From: Streptomyces sp. A1277
GTDB taxonomy: Bacteria > Actinomycetota > Actinomycetes > Streptomycetales > Streptomycetaceae
Assembly (NCBI RefSeq): GCF_004795015.1
Contig: NZ_SSBI01000023.1
Coordinates: 1-64,000 of the forward strand
Reading direction: 5' to 3'
DNA: 64,000 bases
Numbering within the stretch: position 1 is the stretch's first letter; each line of letters begins with the position of its first letter. Below, one piece after another: positions 25,650 to 34,011 of the stretch. Position numbers and translations under genes: made by a program. A model generated the notes under the pieces. That model was not told where the DNA came from. It worked only from the letters and a program-made list of their open reading frames with translations, and made no database searches.

Positions 25650-26732
25650 ATGAACGTGACCTATGTGCGCGGGGCCCTGCTGGCCGCCGTCGCCTGCATC
25701 CTCGTCGGCGCCTCCTTCACCGCCAACAGCGTCCTCGGCGACTACCCGTACGCGGGCGGCCAGGCGCTCCGCTACGGCCTCGCGGCGCTGCTCCTGCTGC
25801 CCTTGCTCCACCGCGAGGGGGAGCCGAGGCCCGCCGCCACGCTGCGCAGGCTCTCCGGCGGCCAGTGGAGACGGCTCGCACTGCTCGCGGCCGTCGGCAT
25901 GGTCGGCTTCAACCTCGCAGTGCTGGCCGCCGAACGCTCCGCGGAGCCTGCCGTTCCGGGGGTCTTCGTCGGCTGCGCCCCGATCCTCGTGGCCGTGCTC
26001 GTGCCCCTGCTCGACGGGCGCCGCCCCACCCGGGCCGTGCTGTACGCGGCCGCACTGGTCGCTGCGGGCGCCTTCACGGTCCAGGGCTGGGGGCGAACCG
26101 ATCTGACCGGCATCCTGTGTTCCGTCGGCGCGCTCGCCGGTGAGGTGGGCTTCGCCGTCCTGGCGGTGCCGGTGCTGCGCCCACTGGGCCCGAAGCTGCT
26201 GTCCGCGACCGTCTGCGCCATCGCCGCGGCCGAGTCGGCGGCCCTGGGGCTGGTGCTGGACGGCGGCGGCTTCCTGCGGGTGCCGACCGGGGCCGAGGCC
26301 GCGGCGCTGATCTGGCAGGCGGCCGTGGTGACGGTCGTCGGCTTCGTCTGCTGGTACGTGGGCATGCAGCGGATCGGCGCCGAGCGCGCCACGCTCTTCT
26401 CCGGCCTCATCCCGGTCTCCGCCGCGCTCACAGCCCCGCTGGTGGGAACCGGTTCGTACGGTGTCGCCCAGGCCGCAGGCTCCTGCCTGGTCGGGCTCGG
26501 CGTGGCCACCGGTTCGGGAATGCTGGCGCGGCGCGGCGGGGAGCGGGTGCCGGCTTCAGCGGCTGGTGTCGAGAATCACCCTGGCCACGAGAGCGGGGTC
26601 GTCGTTCATCGGGACGTGGCCGCAGCCGGGCAGACGGACGAGCCGGGCACCGGGAATGCTGTGCTTCGCCCTGATTCCCTGGCGTCGCAGGAGGAGCCGG
26701 TCGCGGCCGCCCCAGGCGATGGTCACCGGTAG
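25650..26732 (+). CDS. EamA/DMT-family permease
   Basis: 360 residues; ten transmembrane helices in two EamA repeats occupy about residues 1-290 ('CILVGASFTANSVL', 'GFVCWYVGMQRIGAERATLF'). The remaining about 65 residues are polar. From about residue 303 they are encoded by DNA that is antisense to the 3' end of the alpha/beta hydrolase gene (177-bp overlap). That tail has no transporter character, so the original stop was probably lost by read-through or a frameshift. Regulated in all likelihood by the divergent MocR protein. Confidence 0.87.
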   Translation: MNVTYVRGALLAAVACILVGASFTANSVLGDYPYAGGQALRYGLAALLLLPLLHREGEPRPAATLRRLSGGQWRRLALLAAVGMVGFNLAVLAAERSAEPAVPGVFVGCAPILVAVLVPLLDGRRPTRAVLYAAALVAAGAFTVQGWGRTDLTGILCSVGALAGEVGFAVLAVPVLRPLGPKLLSATVCAIAAAESAALGLVLDGGGFLRVPTGAEAAALIWQAAVVTVVGFVCWYVGMQRIGAERATLFSGLIPVSAALTAPLVGTGSYGVAQAAGSCLVGLGVATGSGMLARRGGERVPASAAGVENHPGHESGVVVHRDVAAAGQTDEPGTGNAVLRPDSLASQEEPVAAAPGDGHR

Positions 26733-27386
26733 GCCGGGTACGTCGTCGGTGAACAGCGCGTCGCGGCCGACGGCCAGGGTCTGGTGGAAGCCGGTCGCCT
26801 CGCGCAGCGCCAGGGTCTCGGAGACCGCCGCCTGAGGTGAACGGCGGCCGGGGCGGGCGTAGATGGTGCTGGTCAGCGCCGTGCGACCGGCCGCCGTGCG
26901 GGACAGCCGCTCGATCAGGGGCAGCGGCATCGACTCCGCGGCCAGCCGCATGGCGCGCAGCGTCCCGAATGCGTAGATCCGCTCGCGCTCGCTCCAGAAC
27001 CCGGCCGGCGAGAGCGCGGTCACCGAGCGGGCGAGCTTCGAGCGCCCCATCTCCAGCGCCAGCAGCCCGCCGAGCGAATTGCCCGCCACGTGCGGGCGGT
27101 CCACACCGAGCGTCGCGCAGAAGATCCCGAGCAGCGGCGCCACGGTCGCGAGATCGTACGAAAGACCCTCGGGAAGCGCCGGGGACGCGCCGAAACCGGG
27201 CAGGTCGACGGCTATCACGTCCCGCTCCACGGCGAGGATCGACACCACCGGGTCCCATGCCTGGTGGTGGTGGCCGATGCCGTGGAGCAGCAGCAACGGC
27301 TCCCCGGAGCCGGTCCGTTCGTACGCCACGGACACGGTCCGGGGCCCGTGGGGTGATTCGACACTGAACGAGACCGTGCTGGCCAT
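26556..27386 (-). CDS. Alpha/beta-fold hydrolase
   Basis: 276 residues. The family motifs are 'LLLLHGIGHHHQAWDPVV' (oxyanion HG), nucleophile elbow 'VAGNSLGGLLALEMG' and C-terminal catalytic His in 'LPGCGHVPMNDDPALVA'. Substrate unknown; haloalkane dehalogenase, esterase or ring-cleavage hydrolases share this pattern. The start at 27386 has GGGAG upstream; an in-frame ATG at 27449 would add 21 residues and lies on a small inverted repeat. Its 3' end overlaps the convergent permease gene. Confidence 0.88.
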   Translation of the reverse strand: MASTVSFSVESPHGPRTVSVAYERTGSGEPLLLLHGIGHHHQAWDPVVSILAVERDVIAVDLPGFGASPALPEGLSYDLATVAPLLGIFCATLGVDRPHVAGNSLGGLLALEMGRSKLARSVTALSPAGFWSERERIYAFGTLRAMRLAAESMPLPLIERLSRTAAGRTALTSTIYARPGRRSPQAAVSETLALREATGFHQTLAVGRDALFTDDVPGLPVTIAWGGRDRLLLRRQGIRAKHSIPGARLVRLPGCGHVPMNDDPALVARVILDTSR

Positions 27387-27860
27387 GGCGGTGCTCCCGG
27401 GGGTTGCGGTCGCGACACGGGGGACCGTGCCTGCGAGCGGATTAGACATCGTGTCAACAACAATTACCGCCAGGTAGCTTCCAGTTCAAGAGGCAGCGCG
27501 CCGCGAAACCCCAGCCGTGGAGCACCTGCCGCACCGGGCCCCGCCGGCTGTCCGCCCGCCGGCCCGTGCACCCCCCTGGTTTCGCCGCCGGCCGACCACC
27601 TGCGACGCCGGCCAGCCATCCGGGGCGCCAGTCGGCTATCTGGGACACCGACCGGCCATCTGGGGGCGCCGACCGGCTATCGGGGGGGCTGACCTGTTTC
27701 GGCCGATTCAGTCGATTCCGGCCAGTCGTGACGGAACTGCTCGGTAACCCCCCGCACCCGCCCTGACGTGGGGCTTTGCGCTACGTGCGGTGCGCCGTTC
27801 CGCGAACGTCCTGTGAACGCTCTGCGGCGGACCCCCTATTCACAGGGTCACGGACGCAGG
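27387..27860. other. Intergenic region without a recognisable gene
   Basis: About 470 bp up to the GntR promoter elements. It holds a GACA-TCG-TGTC inverted repeat at 27445-27455 near the hydrolase start and a 20-bp tandem repeat at 27611-27690. Short open frames here are repeat-derived and lack codon bias or ribosome-binding sites. Confidence 0.7.
27611..27690. repeat. 20-bp tandem repeat, four units
   Basis: Four units of exactly 20 bp in register (27611, 27631, 27651, 27671), consensus around ACCGGCYATCTGGGGCGCCG, in the intergenic region upstream of the GntR gene. Confidence 0.85.
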
Positions 27861-27861
27861 A

Positions 27862-27875
27862 TTGGTCTTGACCAA
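27862..27875. promoter_or_regulatory. DasR-box-like palindrome (candidate dre site)
   Basis: TTGGTCTTGACCAA, perfect 6-bp arms with a 2-bp centre. It contains TGGTCTTGACCA, which differs from the core of the DasR consensus (TGGTCTAGACCA) at one central base. It lies about 93 bp before the GntR/HutC start. Confidence 0.65.
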
Positions 27876-27894
27876 GGGGGTGTGCCGTCCTAAG

Positions 27895-27910
27895 GTCTCA
27901 ACGTTAAGAC
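27895..27910. promoter_or_regulatory. 16-bp near-perfect palindrome upstream of GntR gene
   Basis: GTCTCAACGTTAAGAC, an inverted repeat with one mismatched pair, flanked by AAGG and CCTT. It is AT-rich for this genome and sits about 58 bp before the GTG, so it could be an autoregulatory operator. Confidence 0.55.
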
Positions 27911-27967
27911 AGGAACCTTTAATAAATAACGTCGCGGAAAAGCCGCTGGGCGATTGCGGAGGACAGG

Positions 27968-28735
27968 GTGGGGACCACGCAGCTGGAAACGGTGCAGGAG
28001 CCGAAGTACTGGCACCTCAAGACCGTGCTCAGTGAGGCACTCGACTCGGACTTTGCGGTGGGGGAGATCCTTCCCAACGAGCGCGAGCTCGCCGCCCGGT
28101 TCGGCGTCGCCCGGGCCACGCTCCGGCAGGCCCTGGAGCAACTCGAACTCGAAGGCAGACTGCACCGCCGCCGCGGCGTCGGCACCACGGTCGCCCCGCC
28201 GCGTGTGGGCGTCGCGGTCTCGACCGGCCGGCACGACTGGACCGGCGGCGAGGCCGGCGAGGCATGGCGGTCGGTGGACTGCGACAGCGCTCCCGCCCCG
28301 GCCGCGGTCGCCGCGACGCTGAACGTGGGCGGCGAAGAGCCCCTGCACATCGTGCGCCGCATCCGGCTGAGCCACGGCCAGGTCGTGGCGGCGGAGCTGC
28401 TGTACGTGCCTGCGTCCTCCGTGCCGGAGCTGTCCGGCATAGACGCCCCGTCCGGCGCGGCCAGGGCCCGCAACGTCGTACGCGAACTGCACCGGCTCGG
28501 CCTCGACGGCCAGGACCGCTCCGTCGAGTTGGGTTCCGCTCGTGCCGACGACGCCAAGGAGCTCGACCGGCTCCCGGGGGCACCCGTCCTCGTGGTCACC
28601 ACTCGCTACCTCGCCGCAGGCGGCACTGCGGCCGTCTCGGTCGCCACGTACCGGGCGGACACCTGCCGGCTCACCTTCGGCGACTCCGGCGACCTGGAGA
28701 TCAGCCACCCCGCAGAGGAGCGCGTGGCCTCCTGA
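27968..28735 (+). CDS. GntR/HutC-family transcriptional regulator with UTRA domain
   Basis: 255 residues from a GTG with GGAGGACAG just upstream. wHTH at about residues 14-75 ('LPNERELAARFGVARATLRQ', 'RRRGVGTTVAPPRVG'). A UTRA effector domain follows at about 95-245 ('HIVRRIRLSHGQVVAAELLY'). This is the DasR/HutC class, whose members typically bind phosphorylated amino sugars. Residues about 87-92 (GRHDWT) are coded by a copy of a repeat that is tandemly amplified just after the gene. Two palindromes lie upstream. Confidence 0.9.
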   Translation: MGTTQLETVQEPKYWHLKTVLSEALDSDFAVGEILPNERELAARFGVARATLRQALEQLELEGRLHRRRGVGTTVAPPRVGVAVSTGRHDWTGGEAGEAWRSVDCDSAPAPAAVAATLNVGGEEPLHIVRRIRLSHGQVVAAELLYVPASSVPELSGIDAPSGAARARNVVRELHRLGLDGQDRSVELGSARADDAKELDRLPGAPVLVVTTRYLAAGGTAAVSVATYRADTCRLTFGDSGDLEISHPAEERVAS

Positions 28736-28748
28736 CGAGACCGCCGCC

Positions 28749-28895
28749 GGCCGACCGGCACGACTGGACGGTCGTCGGGCCGGTCGCCATGAATGGACTG
28801 TCACCGGGCCGATCGGCACGAATGGACGGTCACCGGGCCGGCCGGCACGAATGAACTGTCACGGGGCTGGCCGGCGCGACATTGGACTGTCCGCC
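28749..28895. repeat. 29-bp tandem direct repeat, nearly five units
   Basis: Units of exactly 29 bp start at 28749, 28778, 28807 and 28836; a degenerate fifth runs to about 28895. The core is CCGGCACGACTGGAC. There are no spacers. It lies between the ends of the convergent GntR and ROK genes. Confidence 0.92.
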
Positions 28896-28958
28896 GGTCC
28901 ACGTGTCTGCCGGCCCCGAGCACGCGCCCCGCAGCACGCGCCACCCGGCCCGTCGCAC

Positions 28959-30116
28959 TCAGCGGCGGGCCGTCACCGTTCCCTCCACGGCGAAGAGCTG
29001 CTCCTCGACGTGGTCCAGCGCGAGCCGCAACGCACCGGTCGCCACCGCCGCCTCGCCCAGGAGTGAGAGGGCCACCCGAGGGGGCCGCAAACAGTAGCGC
29101 GCCAGCTCACCGCGGAGGGGGTCCAGGACCCCGTCCAGACCGGCGGCCCAGCCCCCGACCACCACCAGCTCGGGATCGAGCGCCAGCACCAGCGCCGCCA
29201 CGTCGTGGACCAGGCGCTGAATGAACCGCTCCACCGCGGCCTGCGCCTGCTCGTCCCCGTGCCGCGCCTTCGCGAACACCGCGGCGACGGCGTGCTCGTC
29301 CAGCGGGTCCAACGGGGTGTCCGTAGTCGACAGCAGGTGCTCCGGCGTCACGTCACGGCCGAGCAGGTGCAGCGCACCGATCTCCCCGGCCGCGCCGCCG
29401 AACCCCCGGTGCAGCCGCCCACCGATCAGGGAGCCCGCTCCGGGGCTGAGCCCCGCCAGCACGAACACGATGTCGTCGGACTCCGTGGCCGCGCCCTTCC
29501 AGTGCTCGGCGACGGCGGCCGCGTTGGCGTCGTTCTCCACGAGTACGGGGCAGCGGAAGGAACGCCTCAGCCGCTCGCCCAGGGCCAGGCCCGTCCAGTC
29601 CGGCAGCGCGGTGCCCAGTCTGACGGTCCCGTCGGCCTCCACGATGCCCGGACTGCCCACCCCCACCGCCCGCAGGCTGCTGCGGGCCACACCGGTGCGT
29701 CGCAGAACGTCGGCGACCACTGTCCGTACCCGGTCGAGGCGGTCGTCGGCGCTGGCGGTCTCCAACACCCCCCGGGAACCGGCGCCGATGATGCGGCCGT
29801 CCAGCCCCGACAGCAGGGCGGACACACGGTGCGGACCGATCTCGATGCCCAGCAGGTGCCCGGCCTCGGCCCGGAACCGGAACCGCCGGGCCGGACGTCC
29901 CTGGCGGCGCGCCTCGGCCCCGTCGGGCGCGGACTCGACCACCAGCCCCGCCTCGAAGAGCCCTTCCACAACACCCTCGACCGTCGGCCGGGACAGCCCC
30001 GTGATGCGGGTCAGGTCCGTGAGGGTCGAGGAGGACGCGCCCCGGAGGGCATGCAGTACCACCGCGGAATTGATCCGACGCAGCAGCGACGGGTCCCCAC
30101 CGGTCAGCCGGCCCAC
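28959..30116 (-). CDS. ROK-family transcriptional regulator
   Basis: 385 residues. N-terminal MarR-like wHTH at about residues 15-75 ('LTDLTRITGLSRPTVEGVVE'), then a ROK (sugar-kinase fold) domain from about 90. Visible blocks are 'HLLGIEIGPHRVSALLSGLD', 'CPVLVENDANAAAVAEHW' and 'IGGRLHRGFGGAAGEIGALH'. The usual ROK zinc-site cysteines of the CxCGxxGC type are not seen, which is common among Streptomyces ROK regulators. It probably senses a sugar or sugar phosphate. Convergent with the GntR gene across the 29-bp repeats. Confidence 0.92.
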   Translation of the reverse strand: MGRLTGGDPSLLRRINSAVVLHALRGASSSTLTDLTRITGLSRPTVEGVVEGLFEAGLVVESAPDGAEARRQGRPARRFRFRAEAGHLLGIEIGPHRVSALLSGLDGRIIGAGSRGVLETASADDRLDRVRTVVADVLRRTGVARSSLRAVGVGSPGIVEADGTVRLGTALPDWTGLALGERLRRSFRCPVLVENDANAAAVAEHWKGAATESDDIVFVLAGLSPGAGSLIGGRLHRGFGGAAGEIGALHLLGRDVTPEHLLSTTDTPLDPLDEHAVAAVFAKARHGDEQAQAAVERFIQRLVHDVAALVLALDPELVVVGGWAAGLDGVLDPLRGELARYCLRPPRVALSLLGEAAVATGALRLALDHVEEQLFAVEGTVTARR

Positions 30117-30214
30117 GGTGTGTCCTCCCAGCTCGTGCGCATGTCAGGCGGATCGTACTCGGTGCTCAGGGGTAGGGCGACCGTGGGCGGCGATGCCTTT
30201 CGGAAAGACCGCGC

Positions 30215-30865
30215 TCAGCCGGGAGCGACGAACCCGGACTCGTAGGCGGCGATCACCGCCTGCGTGCGGTCACGCGCGCCCAACTTCGCCAGCACAGCGC
30301 TGACATGAGTCTTCACCGTCTCCACCCCCACCACCAGCTTGTCGGCGATCTCGGCATTGGTCAGGCCTCGCGCCATCAGTCGAAGGACCGCGGCCTCACG
30401 CTCGGTGAGCGAGGCCCGCTTCAACACCTCGCGCGCCTTGTTCGTGCCGTATTCGGCGGCCAGCTGCCGGACCGCCGCCGGGAACAGCAGGGACTCTCCC
30501 TCCGCCACCAGCCGGACCGCGTGGACGATCTCGGCCGGCCGGGCCCGCTTGAGGAGGAAACCGTCCGCCCCCGCGCGCAGTGCCTCGTAGACGTACTCGT
30601 CGTTCTCGAATGTCGTCACCACCAGGATCTTCGGAGGTTCGGGCACAGTACGCAGCACCACGCGGGTGGCCTCTATGCCGTCCATGAGCGGCATGCGGAC
30701 GTCCATCGCCACCACATCGGGGCGCAATTGCCGCACCAGGGGGATGACCGCGGCGCCGTCGCCCGCCTCACCCACCACCTCGATATCGGGCTGGGCCTCC
30801 AGGACCGCCCGCAGCCCTGCCCGGACCAGGGGCTCGTCGTCGACCAGAAGAACGGTTACCGGCAT
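30215..30865 (-). CDS. NarL/LuxR-family response regulator
   Basis: 216 residues. Receiver domain at about residues 1-120: 'LLVDDEPLVRAGLRAVLEA', phosphoacceptor Asp in 'VVAMDVRMPLMDGIEATR', Thr in 'VVTTFENDEYVYEAL' and Lys in 'FLLKRARP'. C-terminal LuxR HTH at about 150-212 ('LTEREAAVLRLMARGLTNAE'). It is read directly after the sensor kinase (4-bp gap), and the two-gene unit is divergent from the ABC transporter it probably controls. Confidence 0.95.
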   Translation of the reverse strand: MPVTVLLVDDEPLVRAGLRAVLEAQPDIEVVGEAGDGAAVIPLVRQLRPDVVAMDVRMPLMDGIEATRVVLRTVPEPPKILVVTTFENDEYVYEALRAGADGFLLKRARPAEIVHAVRLVAEGESLLFPAAVRQLAAEYGTNKAREVLKRASLTEREAAVLRLMARGLTNAEIADKLVVGVETVKTHVSAVLAKLGARDRTQAVIAAYESGFVAPG

Positions 30866-30869
30866 CGCG

Positions 30870-32042
30870 TCAGCCTATTCCGTGCAGCGGGAGGCTCGCG
30901 TGCACCGTCCATTCGCCGCCGGACGGCCCTGTCCTTGCCTTTCCGCCCAGCAGAGCGGCCCGCTCCCGGATGCCCCGCAGCCCGCTTCCACTTCCCGGCG
31001 CACCGGCCGAGCCCGAGAGCGGGTTGCTCACCTCCAGCTCCAGCCGGCCGCCCGCGACACGGATGCGGACGCGAACCGGGACGGCGCCCGAGTGCCGCAG
31101 GACGTTGGTGAGGGACTCCTGAAGGATGCGGTACCCCTCCCGGGACACCGGTCCCGGCACCAGCTCCAGCGGCCCGGTCACCTCTGCGTCGACCTTCGCA
31201 CCGGACCCCCGCGCGGAATCCAGCAGACGGTCGGCCTCGGTCAGCGACGGCCGCTGCCCCGGCGGTGCGTCCGACTCGCGCAGCACTCTCAGAACCCTCT
31301 CCAGATCCTCCAGTGCGTCCCGTCCCGTCTCCTCGATCGCCGCCAGGGCCCGGGCGGTGAAGTCCGGGTCGCGCGTCGCCCGCGCCGCGCCCGCCTGCAC
31401 CACGGCCACGGTCAGGGCGTGCCCGATCGAGTCGTGCAGCTCGCGTGCGATCCGATTGCGTTCGAGGAGCTGTTCGGTGCGCTCCTCCAGCGCGGTCAGC
31501 CGCTGCACCGGTGTCGGACCCAGCAGCCACCGCGCTGCCGCGGTGATCATCTCGCCGCAGCTCACCACCACGGCGAACAGCATCACGACGGGAACGGGTG
31601 ACAGGGCGGCAGCCCACCAGTGCGTCCCCAGCCCGGTGGCGAGCCCCTGCTCGGTCGGCGCCGAACCGAAGGAGGACCGGACGAGGTCGACAGCCGTCGT
31701 GGAGAGCGACACCGTGGCCAGCCCGGCCAGGCCCGCACCGAGCAGCCGTATCTCCAGCCAGAGAGCGGTCCTCCAGCGCTCCGACCACGAAGCCGACGGC
31801 GCCACCGAGATGGTGGTGTCCGGGGCACCGCGCTCCGCGGGTGTGAGCAGCAGCTGCGCCTGGATGCCCTCCGCGAGGCGCATGCCCGGTATCAGGCCGA
31901 CCATCGCCGCGAGAACCAGCGGCACCCAAGGCGTGTCCATCGAGATGAACAGCCACACGCTCACGACGGCAGCGGGCATGAGCAGGTGCAGCCAGCGGGT
32001 GTAGGTGACCGAGGCGGTCAACGGGCGAAGGAAGCGGTACAT
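30870..32042 (-). CDS. Two-component sensor histidine kinase (HisKA_3 type)
   Basis: 390 residues. Four to five transmembrane helices lie in residues 1-170. The dimerisation/phosphoacceptor box 'RNRIARELHDSIGHALTVAV' follows, then an HATPase_c domain with 'YRILQESLTNVLRHSG' (N box) and 'GLRGIRERAALLGG' (G box). There is no large extracellular domain, so it is of the intramembrane-sensing type often paired with ABC exporters. The ATG at 32042 begins just before the first helix. Partner regulator follows 4 bp downstream. Confidence 0.94.
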   Translation of the reverse strand: MYRFLRPLTASVTYTRWLHLLMPAAVVSVWLFISMDTPWVPLVLAAMVGLIPGMRLAEGIQAQLLLTPAERGAPDTTISVAPSASWSERWRTALWLEIRLLGAGLAGLATVSLSTTAVDLVRSSFGSAPTEQGLATGLGTHWWAAALSPVPVVMLFAVVVSCGEMITAAARWLLGPTPVQRLTALEERTEQLLERNRIARELHDSIGHALTVAVVQAGAARATRDPDFTARALAAIEETGRDALEDLERVLRVLRESDAPPGQRPSLTEADRLLDSARGSGAKVDAEVTGPLELVPGPVSREGYRILQESLTNVLRHSGAVPVRVRIRVAGGRLELEVSNPLSGSAGAPGSGSGLRGIRERAALLGGKARTGPSGGEWTVHASLPLHGIG

Positions 32043-32149
32043 GCCGCCATCGTGCCAGTGGGACGGGCACGGCAACTCCCCCGAGCGAGGGAGGTGATCC
32101 ACACGCGCGGGGGAGGAGCCGGGCCGGCCTGGGGGACGAGGCTGAGGAC

Positions 32150-33073
32150 ATGACCAGCATCGATGTTCAGGAGCTCACCAAGGACTACGGCGCGACCCGT
32201 GCCGTGGACCGCGTCACCTTCAGTGTGGGGCCCGGCCGTGTGACCGGCTTCCTCGGCCCGAACGGCGCCGGGAAGTCCACCACCATGCGCCTGGTGCTCG
32301 GCCTGGACCGCCCCACGAGCGGCACCGCGTCGATCGGCGGGCAGCCGTACGCGGCTCTGGCCGACCCGCTGCGGCATGTCGGAGCCTTGCTCGATCCGCA
32401 AGCTGCTCACGGGGCGCGGACGGCGCGCAATCACCTGCTGGCCCTTGCCGCGAGCAACGGCCTGGGCGCCCCCAGGGTCGAAGAAGTATTGGAGGAGACA
32501 GGTCTCGACCAGGTGGGCGGGCGCCGGATCAAGACGTTCTCCCTCGGCATGCGCCAGCGCCTCGGCATAGCGGCCGCACTGCTCGGGGACCCGGCAGTCG
32601 TCATGCTCGACGAACCGTCGAACGGGCTGGATCCCGAAGGCACCGTCTGGATCCGCGAGCTGATGAAGCGACTCGCCCGTGAGGGTCGCACGGTGCTGGT
32701 CTCCAGCCATCTGATGAACGAGACGTCCTCGTTCGCCGACCATCTGATCGTTCTGGGAAGGGGACGGCTGATCGCCGATCTCTCGATGCGGGAATTCCTG
32801 GACTCCCGCAGCCGGCCTCGGGTGCGCATGCGCACGACCGAACCCGCCCGGCTCGGTGAGGCACTGGGCCGCGAGGGCTACCGGGCCGTGCAGGACGAGG
32901 GCGGCCGTTGGACCGTCGAGGACGTCAGGGCCGAGGAGATAGGTGCGATGATCGCGAGAGAAGGCATCCCGATCGTGGAGCTCAGCGATGAGCAAACCAC
33001 GTTGGAGCAGGCATATCTGGACCTCACCGCCGAATCGACGGAGTTCGCGTCCGCCGCTCCTCAGGAGGTCTGA
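32150..33073 (+). CDS. ABC transporter ATP-binding protein
   Basis: 307 residues. Walker A 'FLGPNGAGKSTTMRLVLGL', signature 'KTFSLGMRQRLGIAAALLGD', Walker B 'VVMLDEPSNGLDPEG' and the H-loop 'VLVSSHLMNE' are intact. It belongs to the DrrA/CcmA-like family of exporters with a C-terminal accessory region (about 220-307). Followed 2 bp later by the permease. Divergent from the sensor kinase gene (107-bp gap). Likely exports a peptide, antibiotic or lipid; the substrate is unknown. Confidence 0.95.
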   Translation: MTSIDVQELTKDYGATRAVDRVTFSVGPGRVTGFLGPNGAGKSTTMRLVLGLDRPTSGTASIGGQPYAALADPLRHVGALLDPQAAHGARTARNHLLALAASNGLGAPRVEEVLEETGLDQVGGRRIKTFSLGMRQRLGIAAALLGDPAVVMLDEPSNGLDPEGTVWIRELMKRLAREGRTVLVSSHLMNETSSFADHLIVLGRGRLIADLSMREFLDSRSRPRVRMRTTEPARLGEALGREGYRAVQDEGGRWTVEDVRAEEIGAMIAREGIPIVELSDEQTTLEQAYLDLTAESTEFASAAPQEV

Positions 33074-33075
33074 CC

Positions 33076-33807
33076 ATGTCGGCATCCGCTGTTCTGCGCT
33101 CGGAATGGATCAAGATCAGGTCAGTGAGGTCCGTGTTCGGATCGCTGGCAGCCGTCCTTCTCGTGACAATGGCGGTCACGGTGCTCACCGCCGCCACCGT
33201 AGGCCGGGCGGAGGCGGACGACGCCGAGCTGCTCTTCGGCGCTTTCTACGCCTTGAACTTCGGCCAGATCGCCGCAATCAGCTTCGGTACGACGGCGGTA
33301 TCGGCCGAGTACGCCAATGGCGCGTTGCGCATGTCGCTCGCCGCGGTCCCACGTCGCACCCTTTTTTACGTGGCCAAGATGTGTCTCGTCGGGACGGCGG
33401 CGCTGGCGGTCGGGCTCGTCACCAGCTTCGGTGCGTTCCTCGCGGGCCAGTTGTTCATGGGGGACGACGCGATCGGGCTGAGCGAACCGGGCGCACTGCG
33501 TGCGGCGTTCGGAGGCGGGATCTACCTGGCGCTGATGGCCCTGTTCGCAGCCGGGCTGACGTTCCTGTTGCGGAGCGCGGTCGCTGTTCTCAGCGTGCTC
33601 ATACCCTTCATCCTCATCGTCTCTTTCGTGGTCGGGGATGTTGCCGGCAGCGTTGCGGACTACCTGCCGGACCGGGCTGGGCAGTTGGTACTGCACCAGC
33701 ATCCTGAGGGCAGCCTCGGTCCGTGGACGGGCCTGGCCGTGACCGCGGCCTGGGCCGCCGCCACCCTGCTCGCCGGCTGGTGGGCGCTGAGGCGTCGGGA
33801 CGTCTAG
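33076..33807 (+). CDS. ABC-2-type transporter permease
   Basis: 243 residues with six predicted transmembrane helices; the N-terminus 'VLRSEWIKIRSVRSVFGSLA' is typical of bacitracin/lantibiotic-type exporter permeases (ABC2_membrane_4-like). AGGAGG lies 9 bp before the ATG, and the gene is 2 bp after the ATPase stop, so the pair forms an operon. The complex would sit in the cytoplasmic membrane and act as the output of the divergent two-component system. Confidence 0.92.
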   Translation: MSASAVLRSEWIKIRSVRSVFGSLAAVLLVTMAVTVLTAATVGRAEADDAELLFGAFYALNFGQIAAISFGTTAVSAEYANGALRMSLAAVPRRTLFYVAKMCLVGTAALAVGLVTSFGAFLAGQLFMGDDAIGLSEPGALRAAFGGGIYLALMALFAAGLTFLLRSAVAVLSVLIPFILIVSFVVGDVAGSVADYLPDRAGQLVLHQHPEGSLGPWTGLAVTAAWAAATLLAGWWALRRRDV

Positions 33808-33825
33808 ACAGTCTCGTTCGGATCA

Positions 33826-33877
33826 CCCTGCCCAGCGATCCGTGATCCGCGGTCCGCGAGCCCTGCCCAGCGATCCG
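33826..33877. repeat. 17-bp direct repeat pair
   Basis: CCCTGCCCAGCGATCCG occurs at 33826-33842 and again at 33861-33877, 35 bp apart, immediately before the heptamer array. Confidence 0.8.
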
Positions 33878-33885
33878 CGATCATG

Positions 33886-33941
33886 GATCAGTAATCAGTA
33901 ATCAGTAATCAGCAATCAGTGATCAGTGATCAGTGATCCGT
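33886..33941. repeat. 7-bp tandem repeat, eight units
   Basis: Eight heptamers in perfect register (GATCAGT/AATCAGT variants), markedly AT-rich for this genome, ending about 70 bp before the methyltransferase start. Confidence 0.92.
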
Positions 33942-34011
33942 CGGAGAGGGGGGCGACGGCGGTCGAAACGCAGTGGCCTGCCCGGCGGGTGGCGTGGCAG
34001 CCTTCGCCGTC

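Noticed and set aside
27445..27455. GACATCGTGTC as a TetR-type operator
   Set aside because: Only 4-bp perfect arms and overlapping an alternative start codon; too weak to list as a site.
27517..27747. 76-codon frame over the 20-bp repeats
   Set aside because: Its sequence is just the translated repeat; no start signal or bias.
28749..28895. CRISPR array
   Set aside because: The 29-bp unit has a CRISPR-like length, but the copies are contiguous without spacers and no cas gene is near.
30856..32160. Second long frame overlapping the histidine kinase
   Set aside because: Same strand but other frame; the kinase motifs are in the frame ending at 30870.
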